From: Bizionia paragorgiae
GTDB lineage: Bacteria > Bacteroidota > Bacteroidia > Flavobacteriales > Flavobacteriaceae
Reading direction: 5' to 3'
Length of the DNA: 53,239 nucleotides
NCBI RefSeq assembly: GCF_900107625.1
Contig: NZ_FNQK01000022.1
Coordinates: 1 to 53,239 of the forward strand
The notes beneath the pieces were generated by a model, which saw only the letters and a program-made list of their open reading frames with translations, was not told the origin of the DNA and searched no databases. Of this stretch, positions 7,989-16,391 are shown piece by piece (position 1 is the stretch's first letter; every line of letters begins with the position of its first letter). Both the position numbers and the translations under genes were made by a program.

Positions 7989-8813
7989 ATGCCTAAAACA
8001 GTTGCTATACAGGGAATAAAAGGATCGTTTCATCATATTGTTTCACAGCAGTATTTTGAAACTGCAGTCGACGTTGTGGAGTGTCGCTCTTTTCAAGATA
8101 CGGTTGCGGTAGTATTAAATAAACAAGCCGATATGGCGATTATGGCTATTGAAAACTCTATTGCGGGATCTATTATACCAAATTATGCTTTAATAGATTC
8201 TAATAATCTTCAGGTAGTGGGGGAGTATTATTTAGATGTTCAGCATCACCTTATGGCATTACCAAATCAGGATATATACGCTATTAAAGAAGTGCATTCT
8301 CACCCGATGGCTTTATTGCAGTGTGCAGCTTTTTTTAAGGGGTACCCGCATATTAAATTGGTAGAGGCTAAAGACACGGCTGAAGTGGCTAAAGAAATTC
8401 AGTCCAATCAAAGTCATGGCATAGCCGCTATAGCAAGTGCTTTGGCAGCTGAGCTTTTTGGTTTACAAATTTTAAATGCAAGTATTCAAACTATAAAACA
8501 TAACGAAACACGCTTTGTTTTTGTTCAGCGACTTTTAGGACAGGGCACTACGCAAACGTTAGATAAGGCCTCTATTAAATTCGAATTGGAACATAAACGA
8601 GGTAGTTTAGCAGCGGTTTTAAATGTATTGAGCGATTGTAAAATTAACGTTACAAAAATCCAATCCTTACCAATAATTGAAACCCCTTGGAAGTATGCTT
8701 TTTTTGTCGATGTTACTTTTGATGAATACAAAAGCTTTGAAAAAGCAAAACAGATATTAGACTTAATGACCACGCACTTAAAAGTGATTGGTGTATATAA
8801 AAACGCGAAATAA
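7989..8813 (+). CDS. pheA: Prephenate dehydratase
   Basis: This enzyme converts prephenate to phenylpyruvate, the committed step to phenylalanine. The 274-residue protein has the catalytic region IAAIASALAAELFG and the Thr-Arg-Phe motif in NETRFVFV (Thr174, Arg175, Phe176), with AIENSIAGSI earlier. A C-terminal ACT domain (about residues 190-270) presumably binds phenylalanine for feedback inhibition. The usual ESRP motif of that domain is replaced by IQSLPI. It carries no chorismate mutase domain; that activity is fused to the DAHP synthase three genes downstream. It is the first structural gene after the attenuator, and the aminotransferase starts 3 bases after its stop. Confidence 0.95.
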   Translation: MPKTVAIQGIKGSFHHIVSQQYFETAVDVVECRSFQDTVAVVLNKQADMAIMAIENSIAGSIIPNYALIDSNNLQVVGEYYLDVQHHLMALPNQDIYAIKEVHSHPMALLQCAAFFKGYPHIKLVEAKDTAEVAKEIQSNQSHGIAAIASALAAELFGLQILNASIQTIKHNETRFVFVQRLLGQGTTQTLDKASIKFELEHKRGSLAAVLNVLSDCKINVTKIQSLPIIETPWKYAFFVDVTFDEYKSFEKAKQILDLMTTHLKVIGVYKNAK

Positions 8814-8815
8814 TA

Positions 8816-9955
8816 ATGGAAGTAGCAACGAGGTTACATGCAGTAGAAGAATACTACTTTTCGACCAAATTAAAAGAGGTACGTGCGCTAAAAGCACAAG
8901 GTAGCCCCATTATAAATTTGGGTATTGGAAGTCCCGATTTAGATCCGCCAAAAGGAGTGGTTTCAGCCTTAGTAAATAGTATGACTGAGGCATCGGCAAA
9001 TAGCTATCAAAGCTATCAAGGCTTACCAGAATTACGTTTAGGGATGGCTAATTTTTACAAGAAACACTTTAATGTGTTGGTTAACTCTGATACCGAAGTC
9101 CTGCCGTTAATGGGAAGTAAAGAAGGTATTTTGCATATTTCTATGGCTTTTTTAAATCCAGGTGATGAGGTGCTGATTCCAAATCCGGGGTACCCCACCT
9201 ATCTTAGTGTTACTAAATTAGTAGAAGCCGTTCCTGTATTATATGAGCTAAAAGCTAAAAATAATTGGTTTCCAGATTTAGACACTTTGGAGCAGCAAGA
9301 TTTAACTAAGGTGAAATTAATGTGGGTAAATTACCCTAATATGCCTACTGGAGCAAAAGCATCAGCCGAGCAATTAGAAGCCTTGGTAGCTTTTGCTAAA
9401 AGACATGATATTTTATTGGTTAATGACAATCCCTATAGTCTAATATTAAATAACGAGCCACTCAGTTTGTTAGCTGTAGAGGGAGCAAAGGCGGTGTGTT
9501 TAGAGTTAAATTCACTAAGTAAGACTTTTAATTTAGCAGGGTGGCGTGTAGGTATGGTGATCGGTTTAGATAGTCATATTAAAGCGGTGTTAAATGTAAA
9601 AAGTAATATGGATTCTGGTATGTTTTATGGTATTCAAAAAGGAGCAATTAAAGCCTTAGACGTATCAGACGATTGGCTTACGACATTAAATGCAGAGTAT
9701 AAAAGGCGAAGAACCGCTATATGGGAATTGGCAGAGCGTTTAAACTGTACCTATAATAAAAACGCTTCGGGACTTTTTGTTTGGGCAAAATTACCGGAAG
9801 GCGAGGATTCGGAGCTAGTGGTTGATCGCTTACTAAGAGAGTATCATATTTTTGTAGCTCCTGGGTTAATTTTTGGAAGTCAAGGTCGTGGTTACTTGAG
9901 ACTATCTCTGTGTGCACCGCTAAAAGACATACAAACAGCAATACAACGATTATGA
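8816..9955 (+). CDS. PLP-dependent aminotransferase, probably aromatic
   Basis: The 379-residue fold-type I aminotransferase has the nucleotide-like start NLGIGSPDLDPP, PNPGYPTYLSV, the Asp/Tyr of NDNPYS and the Schiff-base lysine in NSLSKTFNLAGWRVGM (Lys236). It belongs to the AspC/LL-diaminopimelate-aminotransferase-like group. Position between prephenate dehydratase and prephenate dehydrogenase makes the last transamination of phenylpyruvate and 4-hydroxyphenylpyruvate the likely role, but substrate specificity cannot be read from the sequence. It starts 3 bases after pheA, and its TGA overlaps the ATG of tyrA (ATGA), which indicates translational coupling. Confidence 0.9.
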   Translation: MEVATRLHAVEEYYFSTKLKEVRALKAQGSPIINLGIGSPDLDPPKGVVSALVNSMTEASANSYQSYQGLPELRLGMANFYKKHFNVLVNSDTEVLPLMGSKEGILHISMAFLNPGDEVLIPNPGYPTYLSVTKLVEAVPVLYELKAKNNWFPDLDTLEQQDLTKVKLMWVNYPNMPTGAKASAEQLEALVAFAKRHDILLVNDNPYSLILNNEPLSLLAVEGAKAVCLELNSLSKTFNLAGWRVGMVIGLDSHIKAVLNVKSNMDSGMFYGIQKGAIKALDVSDDWLTTLNAEYKRRRTAIWELAERLNCTYNKNASGLFVWAKLPEGEDSELVVDRLLREYHIFVAPGLIFGSQGRGYLRLSLCAPLKDIQTAIQRL

Positions 9956-10806
9956 TACAAACGGTTTATATAATTGGAATAGGGCTAATAGGAGGGAGTT
10001 TAGCCAAAGACATAAAGAAGTCACGACCTGATATCACTATTCATGGTATTGATACGAGTGCTCAGCATCTAAACGAGGCCTTGGAGTTGGGGATTATAGA
10101 CGAAAAAACAACGGTTGAAGCTATAGATAAAGCCGATTTAATTATTCTTTCAACACCGGTAGATGCTGCCGTTAAGTTGTTGCCCATGTTATTGGATCGC
10201 GTTTCTGATTTCGGGTTGGTTGTTGATGTAGGCTCAACGAAATCAGAAATTTGTAAGGTGGCTAATGCTCATGCTAAACGCAGAAACTTTCTGGCTATGC
10301 ATCCTATTGCTGGAACAGAATTTTCAGGTCCCAAAGCTGCCGTAGCGAATTTGTTTCAACAAAAAACTAATATTGTATGCGAAATTGAAAAAACAGCCTT
10401 TAAGCTTCAGGAGAAAGCCTTAAATTTATTCGCATCTTTAGGAATGCGTATGCGTTATATGCATCCCGAATCGCATGATAAACATATAGCTTATATGTCG
10501 CATTTGTCACATATTAGTGCCTTTATGTTAGGGAAAACAGTTATCGAAAAAGAAAAAAATGAGCGTGATATTTTCGACATGGCAGGCAGTGGTTTTGAAA
10601 GCACCGTTAGATTAGCAAAAAGTTCACCGGCGATGTGGACCCCTATTTTTAAACAGAATAAAGACAATGTTATTGAAACATTACAAGAGTATATAAGTAA
10701 TTTGACACATTTTAAAACCCTTTTAGAGTCGGATGATTTTGAAGGTGTTTATAAAGAAATGGATGAGACTAATTATATTAAACAGATTTTAAACGGCATA
10801 CAATAG
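9952..10806 (+). CDS. tyrA: Prephenate dehydrogenase
   Basis: This enzyme oxidises prephenate to 4-hydroxyphenylpyruvate with NAD(P), the tyrosine branch. The 284-residue protein opens with the Rossmann motif GIGLIGGS (residues 8-15) and contains VVDVGSTKSEI and FLAMHPIAGTEFSGP, typical of the family, then the helical C-terminal domain. The start was set at the ATG overlapping the aminotransferase stop. An in-frame GTG or other start 42 bases upstream would put extra residues before the Rossmann strand. There is no ACT domain. Confidence 0.94.
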   Translation: MIQTVYIIGIGLIGGSLAKDIKKSRPDITIHGIDTSAQHLNEALELGIIDEKTTVEAIDKADLIILSTPVDAAVKLLPMLLDRVSDFGLVVDVGSTKSEICKVANAHAKRRNFLAMHPIAGTEFSGPKAAVANLFQQKTNIVCEIEKTAFKLQEKALNLFASLGMRMRYMHPESHDKHIAYMSHLSHISAFMLGKTVIEKEKNERDIFDMAGSGFESTVRLAKSSPAMWTPIFKQNKDNVIETLQEYISNLTHFKTLLESDDFEGVYKEMDETNYIKQILNGIQ

Positions 10807-10830
10807 CGCTGTCACAGAAAAGAAAAGAAT

Positions 10831-11913
10831 ATGAAGAACACAAAAGAAATGAGAAACTGGTTGAATGATTTAGGGTTAAATCATCCCTTAGTTATCGCAG
10901 GACCTTGCAGTGCAGAAACCGAAGAGCAGGTATTAAAAATTGCTCACCAACTTAAAGATACCGATGTTAGTTATTTTAGAGCTGGGATATGGAAACCGCG
11001 AACACGCCCAGGTATGTTTGAAGGTGTTGGGGCTTTGGGTTTAAAATGGTTACAAAAAGTAAAAGCCGAAACAGGAATGAAAACCTGTACTGAAGTCGCT
11101 AATGCCGCACACGTAAAATTAGCTATAGAGCATGATGTGGATTTGTTGTGGATTGGTGCGCGCTCTACGGTGAGCCCGTTTATTATGCAAGAGCTTGCCG
11201 ATGCCTTAGAAGGAACAGATAAAATTGTACTCGTTAAGAATCCGGTAAATCCCGATTTGGCACTGTGGTTAGGTGGTATAGAACGTTTGTATAACGCCGG
11301 AATAAAAAACCTAGGCGCAATTCACCGCGGGTTTTCAACCTACGAGAAATCAAAATATAGAAACATTCCAGAATGGCAATTAGCGATTGATTTTCAAAAT
11401 AAATTCCCCGATCTACCATTAATAAACGATCCATCTCATATTACAGGAAAACGCGATATGGTTTTTGATGTGTCGCAAACCGCTTTAGATTTAAATTTTG
11501 ACGGACTCATGGTCGAAACACATTTTGATCCCGACAATGCATGGAGTGATGCTGCACAACAAATAACACCACAGGCCCTGGTGCAAATGATGGTGGATCT
11601 AAAAATTAGAAAAGAAAGTGATCCGGAAGCAAAATTTAATCAGGATTTAAGTACGCTCCGTGCAAAAATTGATGTGGTCGATCAACAAATTATTGACTTA
11701 CTAGCTAAGCGTATGCAAATAGCTGATAGCATTGGCGGACTTAAAAAAACGAAAAATGTGGCTGTATTACAAAGTAAACGCTGGAACGAGATTTTAGGAA
11801 AAATGGTGCTTCAAGGTGAAGAAAAAGGGCTGAGCGAAGAATTTATTTTAAAGCTCTTTAAAGCCATTCATCAAGAGTCTATTAACCATCAGGAAAAAGT
11901 GATTAAAGATTAA
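10831..11913 (+). CDS. Bifunctional DAHP synthase / chorismate mutase
   Basis: The 360-residue protein joins two enzymes of aromatic biosynthesis. Residues 1 to about 260 are a type I-beta DAHP synthase (LVIAGPCSAETEEQ, GIWKPRTRPGMFEG, KTCTEVANA, NDPSHITGKRD), which condenses PEP with erythrose 4-phosphate. Residues about 268-355 are an AroQ-class chorismate mutase (LRAKIDVVDQQIIDLLAKRM). So the first shikimate step and the branch-point step to prephenate sit in one chain. The fusion is common in Bacteroidota. It follows tyrA by 24 bases and supplies prephenate for both pheA and tyrA. Confidence 0.95.
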   Translation: MKNTKEMRNWLNDLGLNHPLVIAGPCSAETEEQVLKIAHQLKDTDVSYFRAGIWKPRTRPGMFEGVGALGLKWLQKVKAETGMKTCTEVANAAHVKLAIEHDVDLLWIGARSTVSPFIMQELADALEGTDKIVLVKNPVNPDLALWLGGIERLYNAGIKNLGAIHRGFSTYEKSKYRNIPEWQLAIDFQNKFPDLPLINDPSHITGKRDMVFDVSQTALDLNFDGLMVETHFDPDNAWSDAAQQITPQALVQMMVDLKIRKESDPEAKFNQDLSTLRAKIDVVDQQIIDLLAKRMQIADSIGGLKKTKNVAVLQSKRWNEILGKMVLQGEEKGLSEEFILKLFKAIHQESINHQEKVIKD

Positions 11914-11972
11914 ACCGTTTTAACTACATGCTTTTGTTGTGAAACAGCACAATAATTTTCATCTTTGTAATA

Positions 11973-12923
11973 ATGACAGGACTCGTATATAAATCTACAG
12001 GAAGTTGGTACACCGTAAAGAACGAACTCGGTGTGACTTACGAATGCCGAATAAAAGGAAAGTTTCGGTTACAAGGCATAAAAAGTACTAATCCCATTGC
12101 TGTTGGCGATTATGTAGATTTTGAGCTCGATACTAAAAGTGATAAGGAAACAGGGGTAATAACCACCATTCACGACCGTCACAATTATATCGTGCGTAAA
12201 TCGGTAAACTTATCTAAGCAAACTCATATTATAGCTTCCAATATCGATCAAGTGTTTTTATTAGTCACTATCGATAATCCGCCAACATTTACCAGTTTTA
12301 TAGATCGGTTTTTGGTGACCGCAGAAGCGTATTCTGTTAAAGTAGTTATATTGTTTAATAAGGTAGATACTTACGACGAAGATACTTTTATGGAAGTAAA
12401 ATACCTCGCGCATATCTACAGGAAAATAGGCTATGAGTGCATTGGTATTTCAGCGGTTACCGGAAAAAATATCGACCAGGTAAAGGGCTTGATGAAAGAT
12501 AAGGTGAGTATGTTTACCGGGCATTCTGGTGTTGGTAAATCGACACTTGTAAATGCAATAGAACCCGACTTGGATTTAAAAACAAAAGCCATTTCCTCTC
12601 AACATAGCCAAGGCCAGCATACCACGACCTTTGCCGAAATGTTCGACTTGAGTTTTGGGGCTAAAATTATAGATACCCCGGGAATTAAAGGATTCGGAAT
12701 TGTAGATATGGAAAAAGAAGAAATAGGAGATTATTTCCCCGAGTTCTTCGCCTTAAAACAAGACTGTAAATTTAATAATTGCCTGCATATCGAAGAACCT
12801 AAATGCGCAGTAAAAGATGCTTTAGATCGCGATGAAATTGCGGCATCTCGCTATGCGAGTTATGTGCAAATGATTGAGGGAGACGAGCAACATTATCGAA
12901 CCGATATTTGGGAAAAAGAATAG
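11973..12923 (+). CDS. rsgA: Ribosome small subunit-dependent GTPase RsgA
   Basis: This circularly permuted GTPase matures the 30S subunit. The 316-residue protein has an N-terminal OB fold, then the G motifs in permuted order: NKVD (G4) near residue 130, GHSGVGKST (G1) near 188, and DTPGIKGFG (G3) near 233. It ends with the zinc-knuckle region CKFNNCLHIEEPKCAV. It starts 59 bases after the DAHP synthase/chorismate mutase gene on the same strand. CATCTTTG just before the start differs by one base from the promoter consensus, so it may also have its own promoter. Confidence 0.95.
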   Translation: MTGLVYKSTGSWYTVKNELGVTYECRIKGKFRLQGIKSTNPIAVGDYVDFELDTKSDKETGVITTIHDRHNYIVRKSVNLSKQTHIIASNIDQVFLLVTIDNPPTFTSFIDRFLVTAEAYSVKVVILFNKVDTYDEDTFMEVKYLAHIYRKIGYECIGISAVTGKNIDQVKGLMKDKVSMFTGHSGVGKSTLVNAIEPDLDLKTKAISSQHSQGQHTTTFAEMFDLSFGAKIIDTPGIKGFGIVDMEKEEIGDYFPEFFALKQDCKFNNCLHIEEPKCAVKDALDRDEIAASRYASYVQMIEGDEQHYRTDIWEKE

Positions 12924-12957
12924 GGTAAAATACGCGTAGTAAAAAGAGTAAACGTAA

Positions 12958-13410
12958 ATGAGAGCAGTTATTCAAAGGGTGTCTCAAGCCCAAGTTACCA
13001 TCGCTAACAAAGAAGTGGCAGCTATTAAAACAGGGCTTTTAATACTGTTGGGAATTGAGGCTAGTGATGAGGCGTCGGATATCGAGTGGCTCGCAAATAA
13101 AATTGCAAATCTTCGCATATTTGACGATGAAAACGGAGTGATGAATAACTCCCTACTAGCAACCAATGGCGATGTGATAGTGGTGAGTCAATTTACACTG
13201 CACGCCAGTACCAAAAAAGGAAACCGGCCAAGTTATATTAAAGCCGCACGTCCAGAAATAGCTATTCCCTTGTACGAAAGTTTTGTCAAAGAAATGGAGC
13301 GGGTGATAAGCAAGCCTATTCAAACCGGTGAGTTTGGTGCCGATATGAAAGTGGGCTTGGTTAACGACGGCCCAGTAACCATCCTCATAGATACCAAAAA
13401 TAAAGACTAA
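12958..13410 (+). CDS. dtd: D-aminoacyl-tRNA deacylase
   Basis: This enzyme frees tRNA mischarged with D-amino acids (for example D-Tyr) or glycine. The 150-residue protein begins MRAVIQRVSQAQVTI and has the active-site strands SQFTLHASTKKGNRPSY and the cross-subunit Gly-cisPro motif NDGPVTILID. The length is normal for the family. It follows rsgA by 34 bases. D-tyrosyl-tRNA is a classic substrate, but its place in this operon may be coincidental. Confidence 0.96.
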   Translation: MRAVIQRVSQAQVTIANKEVAAIKTGLLILLGIEASDEASDIEWLANKIANLRIFDDENGVMNNSLLATNGDVIVVSQFTLHASTKKGNRPSYIKAARPEIAIPLYESFVKEMERVISKPIQTGEFGADMKVGLVNDGPVTILIDTKNKD

Positions 13411-13435
13411 CGGTTTACAATTTATAATAGTAATT

Positions 13436-13520
13436 AGGAGCTTAATCCTGCTCTCGGCAGTCGCTTCCCTATAGTTAGCACTATAGCAAGAGCTCCAACA
13501 AAGCCTCCATCAGGGCTAAA
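13436..13520 (+). ncRNA. Structured intergenic element resembling the Flavobacteria repeat/flavo-1 type
   Basis: The 125-base gap between dtd and the MazG-like gene holds a compact set of inverted repeats. GGAGCT (13437-13442) pairs with AGCTCC (13491-13496). Inside are CTGC/GCAG (about 13448-13460) and CTATAGT/ACTATAG (13469-13475 with 13480-13486, loop TAGC). After it comes AGCC/GGCT and the ending TCCATCAGGGCTAAA. From memory, similar elements starting with GGAGC and ending in CAATCGGGGCTAA or CATCAGGGCTAA are dispersed between genes in Flavobacteriaceae. The flavo-1 RNA motif may be this element. The assignment is by recollection and was not verified. Confidence 0.5.
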
Positions 13521-13535
13521 ACAAAATAGAAAAAT

Positions 13536-13862
13536 ATGGATATTAAAAACGCACAATTAGAAGTCGATAGTTGGATTAAAACCCACGGTGTTCGTTATTT
13601 TAATGAGTTAACCAATATGGCTCAACTTACCGAAGAAGTCGGGGAGGTGGCTAGAATTATAGCACGACGCTACGGTGAACAAAGTGAAAAAGAAAGTGAT
13701 AAAAATAAAGATCTTGGCGAAGAACTTGCCGATGTGATGTTTGTGGTCTTATGCTTAGCAAATCAAACAGGAGTCAATTTACAAGAGGCTTTCGATAAAA
13801 AACTAGATCTTAAAACAAAACGCGATCACGATCGCCATCACAATAACGAGAAATTAAAATAG
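13536..13862 (+). CDS. MazG-like nucleotide pyrophosphohydrolase
   Basis: This 108-residue all-alpha protein has the metal-binding pattern of the MazG family: EEVGEVARIIARR followed by DLGEELADVMFVVLCLAN, the ExxE and ExxD motifs. It probably hydrolyses (d)NTPs to monophosphates, cleaning up aberrant nucleotides. It is a single-domain form, much shorter than E. coli MazG. It sits between dtd and aroA on the same strand, separated from dtd by the structured element, and has no evident link to aromatic synthesis. Confidence 0.88.
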   Translation: MDIKNAQLEVDSWIKTHGVRYFNELTNMAQLTEEVGEVARIIARRYGEQSEKESDKNKDLGEELADVMFVVLCLANQTGVNLQEAFDKKLDLKTKRDHDRHHNNEKLK

Positions 13863-13910
13863 AGCCCCCCTTTTAATTTGTAATAGGGGTGTTTAGCCTT
13901 TATGTAAGCT

Positions 13911-15143
13911 ATGGATATTCATCTTCAAAAATCGGAATTGTATAAGGAGTCGGTAACACTAGAGATAACGGGTTCTAAAAGCGAAACCAATCGTTTGTTA
14001 TTGCTGCAGGCTTTATACCCCGCATTGCGCATAGAAAACGCTTCAAATTCCGACGATTCGAAAGTGATGACTCAAGCCTTGTCTTCAAATACGTTGGTTG
14101 TAGATATCCATCATGCAGGTACGGCGATGCGATTTCTTACGGCTTATTTTGCCATGAAAGCGGGTAAAACAGTAACTTTAACAGGGTCGCAACGGATGAC
14201 CGAGCGACCTATAGAGATTTTGGTGAATGCTTTAGACGTATTGGGAGCAGACATTTCATATCAAAACCACAACGGGTTTCCGCCTTTGGTTATTAAAGGT
14301 AAAAGCTTAGTAAAACATAAAGTTAGTCTTCAAGCCAATGTGAGTAGCCAGTATATTTCGGCATTATTACTTATCGCACCCCAATTAAAAAACGGATTGG
14401 AATTAACCTTACAAGGTACAATGACCTCGGTGCCTTATATAAAAATGACTCTTGATCTTTTAGAGCAAATTGGAGTGGAAACTACGTTTCAAAACCAGGT
14501 GATTACGGTATTTCCAAAACCTGATGGGGTAGAGCAACAAACCATAGTCGTAGAATCCGATTGGTCTTCGGCTTCCTATTTTTACAGTTGTGTGGCGTTA
14601 AGCTCGGTGGGAACAAGTATCACCCTAAAATCTTATAAAAAAACGAGCTTGCAAGGCGACTCTGTATTGGCGGAATTATATAAAGAATTTGGTGTGTCTT
14701 CTAAATTTAGAGACCACTCATTAATACTAACCAAAACAGAAGAGGTAGAAAAAGATACTGGTATAGCTTTTAATTTGGCAAACGCTCCAGATATTGCTCA
14801 AACGATAACGGTAACCGCTTTAGGTTTAGGTTTATCATGTGATTTAACGGGACTTCATACCCTGAAAATTAAAGAAACCGACCGTTTAGAAGCTCTTAAA
14901 ACAGAAATTGAAAAATTAGGAGGTAAAATTAATGTGACGGAGAGTAGTTTGCATTTGGCTAAAAATGAAAAATGTAATCCGGATATTTCCATAGCAACGT
15001 ACAACGATCATAGAATGGCTATGGCTTTTGCGCCCTTGGCTTTAAAAATTCCAATCCGAATTGAAGACGCATCGGTAGTTTCAAAATCATATCCTGAGTT
15101 TTGGGACGACCTAAAACGTATCGGTTTTCATTTTAATAAATAA
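13911..15143 (+). CDS. aroA: 3-phosphoshikimate 1-carboxyvinyltransferase (EPSP synthase)
   Basis: This enzyme transfers the enolpyruvyl group of PEP to shikimate 3-phosphate, the sixth shikimate step. The 410-residue protein has the substrate-binding regions SKSETNR near residue 23, GTAMRFLTAYFA near residue 75, QYISALL, KETDRLEAL and NDHRMAMAFAPLA. The GTAMRF segment, rather than the canonical LGNAGTAMRPL, is a shortened form common in Bacteroidota. It is the last gene of the aromatic operon and starts 48 bases after the MazG-like gene. queA behind it has its own promoter. Confidence 0.94.
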   Translation: MDIHLQKSELYKESVTLEITGSKSETNRLLLLQALYPALRIENASNSDDSKVMTQALSSNTLVVDIHHAGTAMRFLTAYFAMKAGKTVTLTGSQRMTERPIEILVNALDVLGADISYQNHNGFPPLVIKGKSLVKHKVSLQANVSSQYISALLLIAPQLKNGLELTLQGTMTSVPYIKMTLDLLEQIGVETTFQNQVITVFPKPDGVEQQTIVVESDWSSASYFYSCVALSSVGTSITLKSYKKTSLQGDSVLAELYKEFGVSSKFRDHSLILTKTEEVEKDTGIAFNLANAPDIAQTITVTALGLGLSCDLTGLHTLKIKETDRLEALKTEIEKLGGKINVTESSLHLAKNEKCNPDISIATYNDHRMAMAFAPLALKIPIRIEDASVVSKSYPEFWDDLKRIGFHFNK

Positions 15144-15158
15144 TAATCAGTCATTTAC

Positions 15159-15190
15159 TTGACAACCCCTATCTTGAGATTGTATATTTG
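15159..15190 (+). promoter_or_regulatory. Promoter of queA
   Basis: TTG (15159-15161), a 21-base spacer and TATATTTG (15183-15190) match the Bacteroidota consensus fully. The start site would be near 15197, 18 bases before queA. This separates queA from the aromatic operon. Confidence 0.75.
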
Positions 15191-15214
15191 TAAGCATAAC
15201 ATAAATTAAACTAA

Positions 15215-16264
15215 ATGAAATTATCACATTTTGGCTTCGAATTACCTGAAGAATTATTAGCGGAGTACCCTTCTGAAAACAGAGACGAATCGCGTTTAAT
15301 GGTTTTAAACCGAAAAGAGCAAACCATAGAACATAAAATGTTTAAGGATATCATCGATTATTTTGATGAAGAAGATGTTATGATTCTTAATGATACTAAA
15401 GTTTTTCCAGCACGTTTATTTGGTAATAAAGAGAAAACGGGAGCTAGAATAGAGGTGTTTTTATTAAGAGAATTAAACGAAGAACAACGCCTTTGGGATG
15501 TTTTGGTAGATCCGGCGCGAAAAATAAGAATTGGGAATAAATTATACTTTGGTGAAGACGAAAGTTTAGTCGCTGAGGTTATTGATAATACGACTTCTAG
15601 AGGAAGAACCTTACGTTTCTTATACGATGGGTCTTACGAAGAGTTTAGAAAAAAATTACATGAATTAGGAGAAACACCACTTCCTAAATACATAAAAAGA
15701 GAGGTCGAGCCAGAAGATGAAGAGCGTTACCAAACTATTTTTGCTAAAACAGAAGGAGCAGTAGCAGCACCAACTGCAGGATTACACTTTTCTAAGCATT
15801 TATTAAAACGATTAGAAATTAAAGGCGTAGACTTTGCAGAGGTAACATTACACGTAGGATTAGGAACATTTAATCCTGTGGAAGTAGAGGATTTATCGAA
15901 ACATAAAATGGATAGTGAAGAGGTTTTTATTGGCCCTCAAACTGTAGAGAGAATTAACAGAGCGTTAAAAGAAAGAAAGCGTATTTGTGCAGTAGGTACT
16001 ACGGCAATGCGTGCTGTAGAAAGTTCGGTGTCTTCAAGTGGTACACTAAATGAAATTAATGGATGGACAAATAAATTTATCTTCCCTCCTTACGATTTTA
16101 GTATTGCGAATTGTATGATCACTAATTTTCACACGCCAAAATCAACCTTGTTAATGATGGCTTCTGCTTTTGCAGGTCATGATTTTATTAAAAAGGCTTA
16201 TGAGGAAGCTGTTAAAGAAAAATATAAATTCTACAGTTATGGTGATGCCATGTTAATCATCTAA
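15215..16264 (+). CDS. queA: S-adenosylmethionine:tRNA ribosyltransferase-isomerase
   Basis: QueA transfers and isomerises the ribosyl part of SAM onto preQ1 at tRNA position 34, making epoxyqueuosine. The 349-residue protein begins [17 protein letters not shown] and has the family segments [49 protein letters not shown] and [17 protein letters not shown]. The length is normal. It has its own promoter and a rho-independent terminator. It uses SAM, whose synthase gene metK is in the same window. A queuosine precursor transporter (47259-47963) is also present. Confidence 0.96.
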   Translation: MKLSHFGFELPEELLAEYPSENRDESRLMVLNRKEQTIEHKMFKDIIDYFDEEDVMILNDTKVFPARLFGNKEKTGARIEVFLLRELNEEQRLWDVLVDPARKIRIGNKLYFGEDESLVAEVIDNTTSRGRTLRFLYDGSYEEFRKKLHELGETPLPKYIKREVEPEDEERYQTIFAKTEGAVAAPTAGLHFSKHLLKRLEIKGVDFAEVTLHVGLGTFNPVEVEDLSKHKMDSEEVFIGPQTVERINRALKERKRICAVGTTAMRAVESSVSSSGTLNEINGWTNKFIFPPYDFSIANCMITNFHTPKSTLLMMASAFAGHDFIKKAYEEAVKEKYKFYSYGDAMLII

Positions 16265-16288
16265 TAACTACGATATACAGTATTAAAG

Positions 16289-16319
16289 GCCTCAATTTAT
16301 ATTAGTTGAGGCTTTTTTT
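16289..16319 (+). terminator. Terminator of queA
   Basis: GCCTCAA (16289-16295) and TTGAGGC (16306-16312) form a 7-bp stem, followed by seven T. It lies 25 bases past the queA stop. Confidence 0.85.
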
Positions 16320-16351
16320 ATGCCTAACAAAATCATAAAAAATAATCAAAA

Positions 16352-16383
16352 ATCGTTTATCGTTAAACGATTCACTATTTTTG
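16352..16383 (+). promoter_or_regulatory. rlmN promoter with overlapping palindrome
   Basis: The -7 box TATTTTTG lies at 16376-16383, so transcripts should start near 16390, only about 2 bases before the rlmN ATG at 16392. Just upstream, ATCGTTTA and TAAACGAT (16352-16359 and 16364-16371) form a perfect 8-bp inverted repeat around TCGT, filling the space between the -7 and -33 positions. It is a possible operator; the protein is unknown. Confidence 0.6.
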
Positions 16384-16391
16384 CAATACTT

